Positions 1 to 5,476 are shown, numbered from the stretch's first letter. The stretch: 6,301 bases of DNA from Acidimicrobiaceae bacterium (GCA_003485885.1 DNHM01000174.1:1-6301); one strand, 5' to 3'. Numbers and translations: made by a program. The notes: a model not told the origin generated them from the sequence alone.

Positions 1-234
1 CACGAACATGATCGGCGTCATCATCAGGCCCGACACCGACAGCTGCACGAAGAAAGACCGGATGCCGGGTTCGCTCCCGACGAACTTCAAATCGACGGGG
101 ATGAGCGACGACCGCACTGGTGACCCCAACGAGGTCACAATGCCGGAGACCAGAGCCGATCCGAGCAGTTCCGATCCGGTCCGGTCCGGCTCCATCGCCC
201 ATGACGATGCATCCTCAACACGGGCAGTCGACAC
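1..234 (-). CDS. Hypothetical hydrophobic protein, N-terminal part only
   Basis: A frame open on the minus strand runs off the left edge, so only about 78 N-terminal residues are visible. GTG at 234 is the preferred start because CGGAG lies 8 nt upstream. GTG at 240 and ATG at 195 (MEPDRTGSELLGSALVSG) are alternatives. Residues about 1-30 are polar. A short hydrophobic stretch (LLGSALVSGIV) follows, and the visible end (QLSVSGLMMTPIMFV) looks like the beginning of a membrane segment. The start lies about 30 nt downstream of the stop of the acyl-CoA dehydrogenase gene on the same strand, so the two are probably co-transcribed. I do not recognise the family and assign no function. The overlapping plus-strand frame is Arg/Ser/Thr-rich and is probably a shadow. 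Confidence 0.55.
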   Translation of the reverse strand, partial: MSTARVEDASSWAMEPDRTGSELLGSALVSGIVTSLGSPVRSSLIPVDLKFVGSEPGIRSFFVQLSVSGLMMTPIMFV

Positions 235-266
235 ATGCACCGCTCCGACAGTATCGAAACGCCCGA

Positions 267-1838
267 CTAGGCGAGCAGGCGGCGACCAATCAGTTTCAGG
301 CACAACGTCTCATCCGCGCCTTCGAAGATCGAAAGTACACGGGCGTCGACGAATAGACGGCTGACCTCGTATTCCTCGGCATACCCCATGCCGCCGTGTA
401 TCTGCAGCGCCTCGCGAGTGACCCATTCTGCGGCCTTACAAAGATAGGCCTTGGCCATGGATGCTTCGAGCGAACCGTCGCCGGCCGCCATCTTGCGAGC
501 AACCTCGTAGCTGTATTGCCGGCCGATTTGGATGATCGCCGCCATGGCGCCCAGCTTGATCTGGGTTAATTCGTACTCGGCGATCGGCGAGCCGAAGACG
601 ACACGATCGTTGGCGTATTCCGACGCTACTTCCCAGGCACGCTGCATGACACCGATGGCACGTGCTGCGGTCTGGATTCGACCATTCTCGAAACCAGCCA
701 TCTGTAGATAGAAGCCGCGACCCAAGCCTTCATCGCCGCCGATCATGTTGGCTGCAGGCACGAACCAGTCGGTGAAGCTGACCTCGAAGCTGTGCATGCC
801 CCGGTAGCCGAGCGTGGCGATGGCTCGCCCTTCGAGTGTGCCTCCGTCGACTTCGTGGCGGAAGTCGTGGCCGAGGTCACTTGGTTTGTCGACCACAAAC
901 AGGCTGAGTCCTCGATGTTTCACGTCAGGGTCCGGGTTGGTCCGAGCAAGAACCATGAGCGCATTGGCACGACCAGCAAACGTGCACCAGGTCTTGACAC
1001 CATTGATACGCCAGCCGCCCTCTTCAGGGGTTGCGCTGACCTTCAAGTTGGCCACATCGGAGCCGAAGTCTGGCTCGGTCACCGCTACGGCACACAACGT
1101 TTCGCCGGTGGAGATCGACGGCAACCACCGTTGCTTTTGTTCGTCGGTGCCGCCAGCCTCGACCGCCCGAGCCAAAATCTCGGGTCGGGTAATCAAGGAA
1201 CCACCTGCGCCGAGCGACGCGGTGCTGAGTTCTTCCGTCGCGATAACCATGGCCATGTAGTCGTCTTCGGAGCCCGACGCAGAACCGTCATATTCCAGCG
1301 GGATGGACAGGCCGAAACATCCGAGCTCGGCGACGCCGTCGATGATCTCCTGGGGAATGTCGAGATCGTGGCGATGAATCGCCTCGGCATGCGGCGCCAC
1401 CCGCTCATTCGCAAACTGGCGGAACGTGGTTGCGACCATCGCCAGGTCGTCGGGCAGGTTCGATGACCCCGGTGCTGCCGCGGCAGCAGCCACGAAGGCA
1501 GGCGCCGTGACGTGAGCTGCATAGACCCGGGTGGCATCGAGCGCTGATGGCTCAACACCCCAGTCGCTTGAGCGAGCCCATAACATCGACGCCAGTTCGC
1601 TGAGCTGGCGTCCAATAAAGACGTGCGCGAGCCGGGCTTCATCCTGGCCGATTTCGGCATAGGTCAGCGCAGACTCAGCCATAGCCGCCGCACTGGCGGC
1701 ATGGGCCAGCGAGTACACCAACTGCTGATCCTGGTCGGCTGTGCCGGACGCCTTGGCTGTAGCGATCCCGGTCTGGATCGCCTCCTGGGCTACTTCGACG
1801 GCCGCCCGGGCCTGGCTGAGTAGATCGTTGTCAATCAT
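267..1838 (-). CDS. Acyl-CoA dehydrogenase with N-terminal extension, probable (2S)-methylsuccinyl-CoA dehydrogenase
   Basis: An FAD-dependent alpha,beta-dehydrogenation enzyme of 523 residues. Residues 1-125 form an Ala-rich helical extension absent from ordinary ~380-residue family members. The ACAD core follows: helical N-domain (about 128-245), the signature AVAVTEPDFGSDVA (250-263), the beta-domain (about 264-365), and the C-terminal helical domain with QIHGGMGYAEE (479-489). IFEGADET (504-511) contains Glu506, at the position of the usual catalytic base. Extension, length, and the segments YRGMHSFEVSFTDWFVP and FYLQMAGFENGRIQTAAR match my recollection of methylsuccinyl-CoA dehydrogenase (Mcd) of the ethylmalonyl-CoA pathway. 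The superfamily is certain; the substrate is an inference. The ATG at 1838 (MIDNDLL) is chosen because the 20 codons upstream, from GTG 1898, look non-coding; no strong ribosome site is visible for either. It is divergent from the FKBP gene and probably leads an operon with the partial gene at 1-234. Confidence 0.93.
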   Translation of the reverse strand: MIDNDLLSQARAAVEVAQEAIQTGIATAKASGTADQDQQLVYSLAHAASAAAMAESALTYAEIGQDEARLAHVFIGRQLSELASMLWARSSDWGVEPSALDATRVYAAHVTAPAFVAAAAAAPGSSNLPDDLAMVATTFRQFANERVAPHAEAIHRHDLDIPQEIIDGVAELGCFGLSIPLEYDGSASGSEDDYMAMVIATEELSTASLGAGGSLITRPEILARAVEAGGTDEQKQRWLPSISTGETLCAVAVTEPDFGSDVANLKVSATPEEGGWRINGVKTWCTFAGRANALMVLARTNPDPDVKHRGLSLFVVDKPSDLGHDFRHEVDGGTLEGRAIATLGYRGMHSFEVSFTDWFVPAANMIGGDEGLGRGFYLQMAGFENGRIQTAARAIGVMQRAWEVASEYANDRVVFGSPIAEYELTQIKLGAMAAIIQIGRQYSYEVARKMAAGDGSLEASMAKAYLCKAAEWVTREALQIHGGMGYAEEYEVSRLFVDARVLSIFEGADETLCLKLIGRRLLA

Positions 1839-1958
1839 CGTTGCGGTCACGCACCATTGATAGCCGATAACGCGGGTGGAGCGGCAAGCCACTGACACGT
1901 TTCGTTATGTGACGCAAGCCCGTCAACCGACGGCGGAGCACAGATAGGGTGCTCGGCC
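1839..1958. promoter_or_regulatory. Divergent intergenic promoter region
   Basis: These 120 bp separate the start codons of the minus-strand acyl-CoA dehydrogenase and the plus-strand FKBP gene, so promoters for both must lie here or overlap the coding ends. On the plus side a TAGGGT hexamer (1945-1950) is the best candidate. On the minus side only a weak TATCAA-like hexamer around 1858-1863 can be found, without a convincing -35 box. Confidence 0.5.
1945..1950 (+). promoter_or_regulatory. Candidate -10 hexamer for a leaderless FKBP transcript
   Basis: TAGGGT fits the actinobacterial TANNNT -10 consensus and ends 8 nt before the FKBP ATG (1959). No Shine-Dalgarno lies in between. That geometry is typical of leaderless actinobacterial mRNAs whose first base is the A of ATG. 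No good -35 is visible. Confidence 0.4.
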
Positions 1959-2339
1959 ATGGAAGACACCAGCGTTAAGCCGATCATCGAAGTACCTGCG
2001 GGCGATCCGCCATCAGAGCTCATGATGGAAGACCTCGTCGTTGGCGACGGCGCCGAAGCGGCCGCTGGCGCAATTGTGAACGTCGACTATGTCGGCGTGT
2101 CATGGTCAACCGGCGCAGAGTTCGATGCCTCATGGAACCGAGGCGACGTGTTCTCGTTCGCACTCGGTGGCGGCATGGTCATCCAGGGCTGGGACCAGGG
2201 TGTTGCTGGCATGAAGGTCGGCGGGCGTCGCCGTCTGACTATTCCGTCAGCTATGGGTTACGGTGCGCAGGGTGCTGGCGGCGTGATCGGACCGAACGAG
2301 ACGTTGATCTTCACCGTCGATTTGCGCAGCCTGGGTTAA
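1959..2339 (+). CDS. FKBP-type peptidyl-prolyl cis-trans isomerase
   Basis: A cytoplasmic prolyl isomerase of 126 residues, one FKBP domain with a 20-residue N-terminal tail and no signal peptide. The residues that line the FKBP12 active site are all recognisable: Tyr44, Phe55-Asp56, Phe65, Phe67, Val74-Ile75, Trp78, Tyr101, Ile110 and Phe118. The stretch VIQGWDQGVAGMKVGGRRR (74-92) and the ending LIFTVDLRSLG are classic for single-domain bacterial FKBPs. No inserted IF chaperone domain is present, so it is the minimal FKBP12-like type rather than SlyD-like. The ATG at 1959 is the first in frame and probably leaderless. It is divergent from the acyl-CoA dehydrogenase, and the lipoprotein gene starts 114 nt downstream. 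Catalytic activity is expected from the conserved pocket; the client proteins are unknown. Confidence 0.95.
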   Translation: MEDTSVKPIIEVPAGDPPSELMMEDLVVGDGAEAAAGAIVNVDYVGVSWSTGAEFDASWNRGDVFSFALGGGMVIQGWDQGVAGMKVGGRRRLTIPSAMGYGAQGAGGVIGPNETLIFTVDLRSLG

Positions 2340-2402
2340 CCAACCACCCAGGTCGAGGCAGATCACCATGCAGGATTGGGAACCCCGAAATCATTGCGCA
2401 CC

Positions 2403-2408
2403 TATAAC
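2403..2408 (+). promoter_or_regulatory. Possible -10 box upstream of the lipoprotein gene
   Basis: TATAAC differs from the TATAAT consensus at one position and lies about 46 nt upstream of the lipoprotein ATG. The nearest -35-like element, TTGGGA at about 2376-2381, is 21 nt away, too far for a standard sigma-70 promoter, so this is a weak candidate. No terminator for the FKBP gene is visible in 2340-2453. Confidence 0.25.
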
Positions 2409-2453
2409 GAGGGCATCCCACACCGAGATGAATTGATCTGTTAAGAAAATCAA

Positions 2454-2819
2454 ATGAGGACAACAAAATTTGGAATAGCACTTGTTGGTTCGCTGAGTCT
2501 ACTGGCCGCCTGCGGAGGGTCTGATTCGGGCGACTCAGATGCAGCATCTGAGTCGTCTGGAGATCCGGTCGAACTGGTGACCGAGAAGTGGTACGACTGG
2601 TGGGCAGGTGAAGATGGTGCTGCAGTGGCAACTGCGGAAAGTCTTGAACTTGCGATTGAAGATGTTGTGGATAGAGACTGCATTAGGTCGTTTGTAGAGC
2701 AGTTCTCTGCTGAGGATCTTGCAATTCAGGCAAATGATGAACTTGCTGATCTCTCAGACGCTGGCTATGAGCTCATGGACCAGTTGCGTGATGAATGCAT
2801 TGACTTCACCGGCGGCTGA
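2454..2819 (+). CDS. Small acidic lipoprotein, hypothetical
   Basis: A 121-residue secreted lipoprotein. The N-terminus has two positively charged residues, a hydrophobic h-region (FGIALVGSLSLL) and a lipobox LAAC with Cys20 as the predicted lipidated residue. A low-complexity Gly/Ser/Asp/Glu linker follows (21-37). The mature domain (about 38-121) is short, strongly acidic and mostly helical, with an aromatic cluster KWYDWW (45-50) and two cysteines, Cys76 and Cys115, that could form a disulfide outside the membrane. I recognise no family. There is no strong Shine-Dalgarno, only an A-rich stretch before the ATG. It is probably a single-gene unit because an intrinsic terminator follows. The linker codons form a very strong hairpin, listed separately. 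The cell-surface location is well supported; the function is unknown. Confidence 0.85.
   Translation: MRTTKFGIALVGSLSLLAACGGSDSGDSDAASESSGDPVELVTEKWYDWWAGEDGAAVATAESLELAIEDVVDRDCIRSFVEQFSAEDLAIQANDELADLSDAGYELMDQLRDECIDFTGG
2525..2561 (+). other. Long hairpin within the lipoprotein coding sequence
   Basis: CGACTCAGATG (2531-2541) is followed by a CAG loop and its exact reverse complement (2545-2555), a perfect 11-bp stem. In RNA the pairing extends outward to 2525/2561 with three G-U wobbles, giving about 17 bp. It falls in the low-complexity Ser/Asp/Ala linker just after the lipobox codons. No U-tract follows, so it is not an intrinsic terminator. It may act on translation speed or mRNA stability, or be a mutational palindrome. 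Confidence 0.75.
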
Positions 2820-2899
2820 TCAACAATTCGACACAACTGAGCGAATACCTTTGCAGTGGTTACCGCATCTGGACTCAGTTAGCGCTATCGCTGCGATTG

Positions 2900-2934
2900 A
2901 AGGACCTTCTAGAGCCGCCTAGATCAGGTCTTTT
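2900..2934 (+). terminator. Intrinsic terminator after the lipoprotein gene
   Basis: The stem AAGGACCT (2900-2907) plus TCTAG (2908-2912) pairs with CTAGA (2919-2923) and AGGTCTTT (2926-2933), with one G-U pair and a 2-nt bulge (TC). The loop is AGCCGC and the run of T is at 2931-2934. It lies 81 nt after the lipoprotein stop codon in the correct orientation. The structure suggests that the transcript ends here and that the downstream operon has its own promoter. Confidence 0.6.
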
Positions 2935-3163
2935 CGTGTGTCCGGACTGTCATATGGGTAGAAGCAGCGAGCGAATTGAGTGCCTGCGAAGCCACATTGG
3001 TCGTGAACGATTGAATCACGATTCAAAGTGACCTTTCCGTAATAGGGCCCGGCTATTGCCGTTGGTATGGCGGCACATACACACGACGGCGCTGCGAGCT
3101 GGCCCTATGCAATAAGCATTTAATGCCCATCGACTTAAGACGAGGCAACTCGACCTCGCATCC
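2935..3163. other. Gene-free stretch rich in inverted repeats
   Basis: No credible coding frame with start, ribosome site and protein-like composition was found on either strand. It contains several inverted repeats: the 16-bp palindrome at 3011-3026, ATAGGGCC/GGCCCTAT (3042-3049 and 3101-3108), TGCCG/CGGCA (3057-3061 and 3071-3075), GCATT-T-AATGC (3116-3126), and CGAGG/CCTCG (3141-3145 and 3154-3158). This density of pairing may mean a structured RNA or a regulatory region, but could also be remnant DNA. Confidence 0.45.
3011..3026. promoter_or_regulatory. Operator-like palindrome
   Basis: TTGAATC-AC-GATTCAA is a perfect 7+7 inverted repeat with a 2-nt spacer, the size expected for a dimeric helix-turn-helix regulator. 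It lies in gene-free DNA about 530 nt upstream of the six-gene operon start codon and 77 nt after the lipoprotein terminator. No regulator gene that might bind it is in the window. Confidence 0.3.
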
Positions 3164-3499
3164 TCAAGCACAGCAGATTGAAAAACGGAACGTCAAGGGT
3201 GCAACCGACCTATCACAACCAGTTTCTGGTTTGCGTAGACGGCGGCGGTAACCCCACCGGGCGTTAGCTCTGGCTTCGTCTCGTTCTACGGCGAGGCGTT
3301 CGAGCTGGTCGACGGGTGTGGGTGCGGCTTCAATCATCTTGAGTGCTGTTGCCTCAGTCTCAATGGTGCGCTCACGCTCGGTAACCACGGCCTCAGCGGT
3401 CTCGGCACGCATACGAAGCGCCGCATTCTCAGCCTTCAATACAGCGAGCTCGGTAGGTGATGAATCAGCCGGCTCTGTTGGCTCTTCTGGCGGGTGTCG
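3164..3499 (-). pseudogene. Fragment of a coiled-coil protein gene, N-terminus missing
   Basis: The minus-strand frame is open from a TGA at 3500-3502 to the stop at 3164. It reads as a Pro/Glu linker (RHPPEEPTEPADSSPTE) followed by a strong heptad coiled coil (LKAENAALRMRAETAEAVV, ERERTIETEATALKMIEA, LERLAVERDEARANAR) and a basic end (GYRRRLRK). The linker codons contain no ATG or GTG; the only plausible start is TTG at 3439, inside the coiled coil. Linker plus coiled coil resembles the back half of a helix-turn-helix or excisionase-like actinobacterial protein whose DNA-binding front half is absent, but that identity is a guess. The last 20 residues lack the coiled-coil character and may come from a frame change. 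The front end abuts the leader of the six-gene operon, which suggests that an insertion or deletion removed the rest. Confidence 0.45.
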
Positions 3500-3548
3500 T
3501 CAGGGCTGTACTAGGTTCGCAAGCGAGAGAGGTTCTTTCAAACTTTGT

Positions 3549-3553
3549 GGAGG
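3549..3553 (+). promoter_or_regulatory. Ribosome binding site deciding the start of gene 1
   Basis: GGAGG ends 5 nt before ATG 3559. The same frame is open back to ATG 3460, but the extra 33 codons overlap the coiled-coil fragment on the other strand and have no ribosome site, so 3559 is the start. Confidence 0.8.
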
Positions 3554-3558
3554 CCATT

Positions 3559-4167
3559 ATGTCTTATCTGTATTCGGTGTTAGCTCAAGTGGGCGACAAA
3601 GAAGCGTTCTCTGAAGCAAGCCAAAGTTGGGTTGGGGGGAACCTTGAGAAACTTGGCGTCCGATCATATTCTGCGACCGAAATCGTGATGGGTGGCGAGA
3701 TGGCCGGCATGGTGGTGATTGGCTTCGAGTACGACTCTGTCGATGCAGCAATGGCTGGCCAAGCGGGCTTCTATCAAGACAGCCAATTAGTCGGAATGAT
3801 GCAGGACACGCAGGTTCAGGTCAATCGTCGCATTCTGTTCCAGGTGCAATCTGAACGCGGCGAACGCCGCGGCCAATACGGGACAATCCTCTACATGGCG
3901 GGCCGTCCTCTTGATGACGCAACCATGGAAAGCAACATGGATCACAACTGGTCACATATGCAAGACGGCGCAAACGGTCTGACGTGGCTCACATCAATTG
4001 CTGCGGGTCCCGCACCGTTCAATGGAACGGCCGTCACTTGGACAGATTCGCTAGACGATCTCATGACTGCATCAAACAAGTTGTTTGCTGACCCAAAGAC
4101 CATGCAGATCATGACCGATTCAGGCGCCCAGGTTCTTGGCCGCGTCATCGGTCGCAACATGCTCTGA
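3559..4167 (+). CDS. Operon gene 1: two-domain dimeric alpha+beta-barrel-like protein
   Basis: A 202-residue soluble protein without signal peptide or membrane segment. It reads as two ferredoxin-like beta-alpha-beta-beta-alpha-beta domains in tandem, about 1-98 and 105-202, joined by a charged linker (SERGERRGQ). The halves align without gaps over the second helix: residues 57-84 match 161-188 at an offset of 104, sharing DSxDxxM, a Phe/Tyr, Asp, Met and D(T/S). This supports an internal duplication. The two-domain form suggests a barrel within one chain rather than by dimerisation. No catalytic motif is recognisable. The domain is related in fold to antibiotic-biosynthesis-monooxygenase (ABM) proteins, by inference. 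The start has a clear GGAGG. It leads a six-gene operon, with gene 2 only 13 nt downstream. Function unknown. Confidence 0.88.
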   Translation: MSYLYSVLAQVGDKEAFSEASQSWVGGNLEKLGVRSYSATEIVMGGEMAGMVVIGFEYDSVDAAMAGQAGFYQDSQLVGMMQDTQVQVNRRILFQVQSERGERRGQYGTILYMAGRPLDDATMESNMDHNWSHMQDGANGLTWLTSIAAGPAPFNGTAVTWTDSLDDLMTASNKLFADPKTMQIMTDSGAQVLGRVIGRNML

Positions 4168-4180
4168 GTCGGCGACCACC

Positions 4181-4471
4181 ATGACATACGCACAGATCAT
4201 GGAGTTCGACATGGACTCCGCCGAAGCGATTGAACTGATGAACAAGTACGCAGAAGAGGGCAAGGGTGTCTCGTATGCCCGCCGAGCCCTTGTCTGCGCT
4301 GATCGGAACCGACCGGGCAAAATCATCCAGATTGTCTTCTTCAACTCTGTTGAAGAAGCCGAACTCAATAACAACCTCGACATTACGCAGAACGCTGCAG
4401 CTGAGTTCTCAGCAAAGGTCGGCGACGTTCAATTCACCGACCTCGACGTCCTCGTCGAGGTGAATCTCTAA
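4181..4471 (+). CDS. Operon gene 2: single-domain dimeric alpha+beta-barrel-like protein
   Basis: A 96-residue soluble protein with the beta-alpha-beta-beta-alpha-beta order expected for an ABM-type dimer: strand TYAQIMEFDM (2-11), helix 13-26, strands around 30-55 (SYARRALVCADRNRPGKIIQIVFF), helix SVEEAELNNNLDITQNAAAEF (56-76) and a final strand VQFTDLDVLVEV (83-94). The pattern FxSxEEAxxNN...T is one I associate with small actinobacterial proteins annotated as hypothetical or ABM-like; I know of no defined reaction. ATG 4181 is chosen because it begins the first strand; the 15 upstream in-frame codons overlap the end of gene 1. No strong Shine-Dalgarno is present, so translation may depend on coupling to gene 1, whose stop is 13 nt upstream. 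The end of the gene forms a hairpin. Confidence 0.87.
   Translation: MTYAQIMEFDMDSAEAIELMNKYAEEGKGVSYARRALVCADRNRPGKIIQIVFFNSVEEAELNNNLDITQNAAAEFSAKVGDVQFTDLDVLVEVNL
4432..4465 (+). other. Intra-operon hairpin at the gene 2 / gene 3 junction
   Basis: ATTCA (4432-4436) pairs with TGAAT (4461-4465) and CCTCGAC (4441-4447) pairs with GTCGAGG (4454-4460). This gives a 12-bp stem with a 4-nt one-sided bulge and a 6-nt loop. It ends 4 nt before the stop codon of gene 2 and about 36 nt before gene 3. No U-tract follows, so complete termination is unlikely. It could set relative mRNA stability. Confidence 0.5.
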
Positions 4472-4501
4472 ACAACACCACTAACGAAAAGGATTTCAGT
4501 T

Positions 4502-4861
4502 ATGAATGAATCAACCTATATGGAACTGGGGCGTCAGATCTCTGACCGCCTTCGGTCATCTCAGCTCACATATTTCGTCGCGGTTTCTGCAATCACTGCG
4601 GTGATTGTGTTCGGCCGAGGCGACGACGTCAACCTGTTATTGACGATCTCGGCGATCGGTATTGGATTGTTCGGCATGCTCTCGTTCGACGCTGCGCAGC
4701 AGTCATACATCTTGCTGAACAAGTCGATGCCAGAAAGCGTGGCAGGAACGCCTATTGGCGAAGCAACCAAGAATCCGGCGCAGTTCCAGTTTTACCGGGT
4801 CACGAATGCCATATTCACGGCCGCAATTTTAGTTCTGCATGTCATCACCATCTACAAATAG
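4502..4861 (+). CDS. Operon gene 3: small membrane protein with three transmembrane segments
   Basis: A 119-residue protein. A polar, amphipathic N-terminus (1-20, ending in DRLRSS) precedes three hydrophobic segments at about 22-38 (LTYFVAVSAITAVIVFG), 44-62 (NLLLTISAIGIGLFGMLSF) and 101-117 (TNAIFTAAILVLHVITI). Between segments 2 and 3 lies a polar loop of about 38 residues. The odd number of segments places the N- and C-termini on opposite sides, and the arginines near segment 1 suggest an N-in topology. I do not recognise the family. AAAAGGA about 9 nt upstream is the ribosome site. It is the only membrane protein among alpha+beta-barrel proteins, lying 30 nt after gene 2 and 9 nt before gene 4. 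It is a candidate anchor or small channel for the products of its neighbours, by context only. Confidence 0.88.
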   Translation: MNESTYMELGRQISDRLRSSQLTYFVAVSAITAVIVFGRGDDVNLLLTISAIGIGLFGMLSFDAAQQSYILLNKSMPESVAGTPIGEATKNPAQFQFYRVTNAIFTAAILVLHVITIYK

Positions 4862-4870
4862 GGGCACACA

Positions 4871-5173
4871 ATGAGTTACACCTCATTTTCAATTGGTCGG
4901 CCTGGACGCGCCTATGACGGTGTTGCAATGGGCTCTGATGAATGGAACTCCCTCATCACCCGGCAGTTCGAAATCCTCGGCGAAGGCAATGCTGAAACTC
5001 TCGTCGGCGGTTTCGCCGCAGGAATTGGCAAATTCATCAACGTCAACACCTATCCGGACGTTGAATCATCAACTCGGGTCATCGCTCGACTTGCAGCAGA
5101 GCAACTATTCGAAGTTGAGTCCTCAGGACCGTTCGTGTCCACTGAAGACATGATGAAACTAATGACAAGTTAA
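4871..5173 (+). CDS. Operon gene 4: small alpha+beta protein, probably dimeric-barrel fold
   Basis: A 100-residue soluble protein without signal peptide. Predicted order: strand YTSFSIG (3-9), a loop with GRPGRAYDG, helix SDEWNSLITRQFEILGEG (22-39), strands around 42-60 (ETLVGGFAAGIGKFINVNTY), helix PDVESSTRVIARLAAEQLF (62-80), short strand EVESSGPF (81-88) and a C-terminal helix. This order fits the ferredoxin-like/dimeric alpha+beta-barrel class, though the sequence is distinct from its neighbours and the assignment is weaker than for genes 2 and 5. No catalytic motif is recognised. GGGG lies 6 nt upstream of ATG 4871. The gene follows gene 3 by 9 nt, and its stop codon overlaps the ribosome site of gene 5, indicating coupling. 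Confidence 0.86.
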   Translation: MSYTSFSIGRPGRAYDGVAMGSDEWNSLITRQFEILGEGNAETLVGGFAAGIGKFINVNTYPDVESSTRVIARLAAEQLFEVESSGPFVSTEDMMKLMTS

Positions 5174-5182
5174 GGAGTGATG

Positions 5183-5476
5183 ATGTCAGCAATAGCAATA
5201 GCAACATTTCGATGCAACCCAGAGGGCAGGTCTGCGCTCACCGACTTCCTGTCTGGCGAAGAGGGACTCTCCGTAACCCGCACCTACGAGGGTGCGATAC
5301 GAGTTGAGACCCTGCTGAGCAATGACAGCGACGACGTAATTCTCTACGAAGAGTGGGAATCAGTTGAGCATCATCAGGCATACGTGGGATGGCGAGTAGA
5401 AACCGGCCTCGCGGACTTTCTCTCTTCAAATGGCATTGAACTTGAGATCGCTTACCTCACGCCTACGGATATCTGA
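5183..5476 (+). CDS. Operon gene 5: antibiotic-biosynthesis-monooxygenase (ABM) domain protein
   Basis: A 97-residue protein with the most typical ABM sequence in the cluster: strand AIAIATFRCNPEG (3-15), helix (RSALTDFLS), strand TRTYEGAIRVETLL (32-45), strand DDVILYEEWES (50-60), helix VEHHQAYVGWRVETGLADFL (61-80) and last strand IELEIAYL (85-92). The Y-E-E-W-E-S...H block (Trp58, His63, His64) is the family hallmark. ABM proteins include cofactor-free quinol/anthrone monooxygenases and IsdG/MhuD-type haem degraders. The Asn at the end of strand 1 and the Trp/His spacing of haem degraders are not clearly present, so haem cleavage is not supported. AAGGAG (5172-5177) overlaps the gene 4 stop codon and favours ATG 5183; GTG 5177 and ATG 5180 are too close to or inside it. 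It overlaps gene 6 by one base. Confidence 0.9.
   Translation: MSAIAIATFRCNPEGRSALTDFLSGEEGLSVTRTYEGAIRVETLLSNDSDDVILYEEWESVEHHQAYVGWRVETGLADFLSSNGIELEIAYLTPTDI

Noticed and set aside
8..364. Plus-strand open frame of 118 codons at the left edge
   Set aside because: Its composition (Arg, Ser, Thr, Pro rich) is typical of a high-GC antisense shadow. It overlaps the dehydrogenase end and the hydrophobic minus-strand frame, which look more protein-like.
792..1466. Plus-strand open frame of 224 codons
   Set aside because: Lies entirely antisense to the acyl-CoA dehydrogenase core, whose motifs are unmistakable; no ribosome site or protein-like domain.
3460..3558. In-frame upstream start for operon gene 1 giving a Leu-rich N-terminal extension
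   Set aside because: GGAGG is placed exactly for ATG 3559, no ribosome site precedes 3460, and the extension is the complement of the coiled-coil linker codons.
5183..5476. Assigning gene 5 as an IsdG/MhuD-type haem-degrading monooxygenase
   Set aside because: The Asn at the end of the first strand and the Trp/His spacing of haem-degrading members are not clearly present; only the general ABM family is supported.
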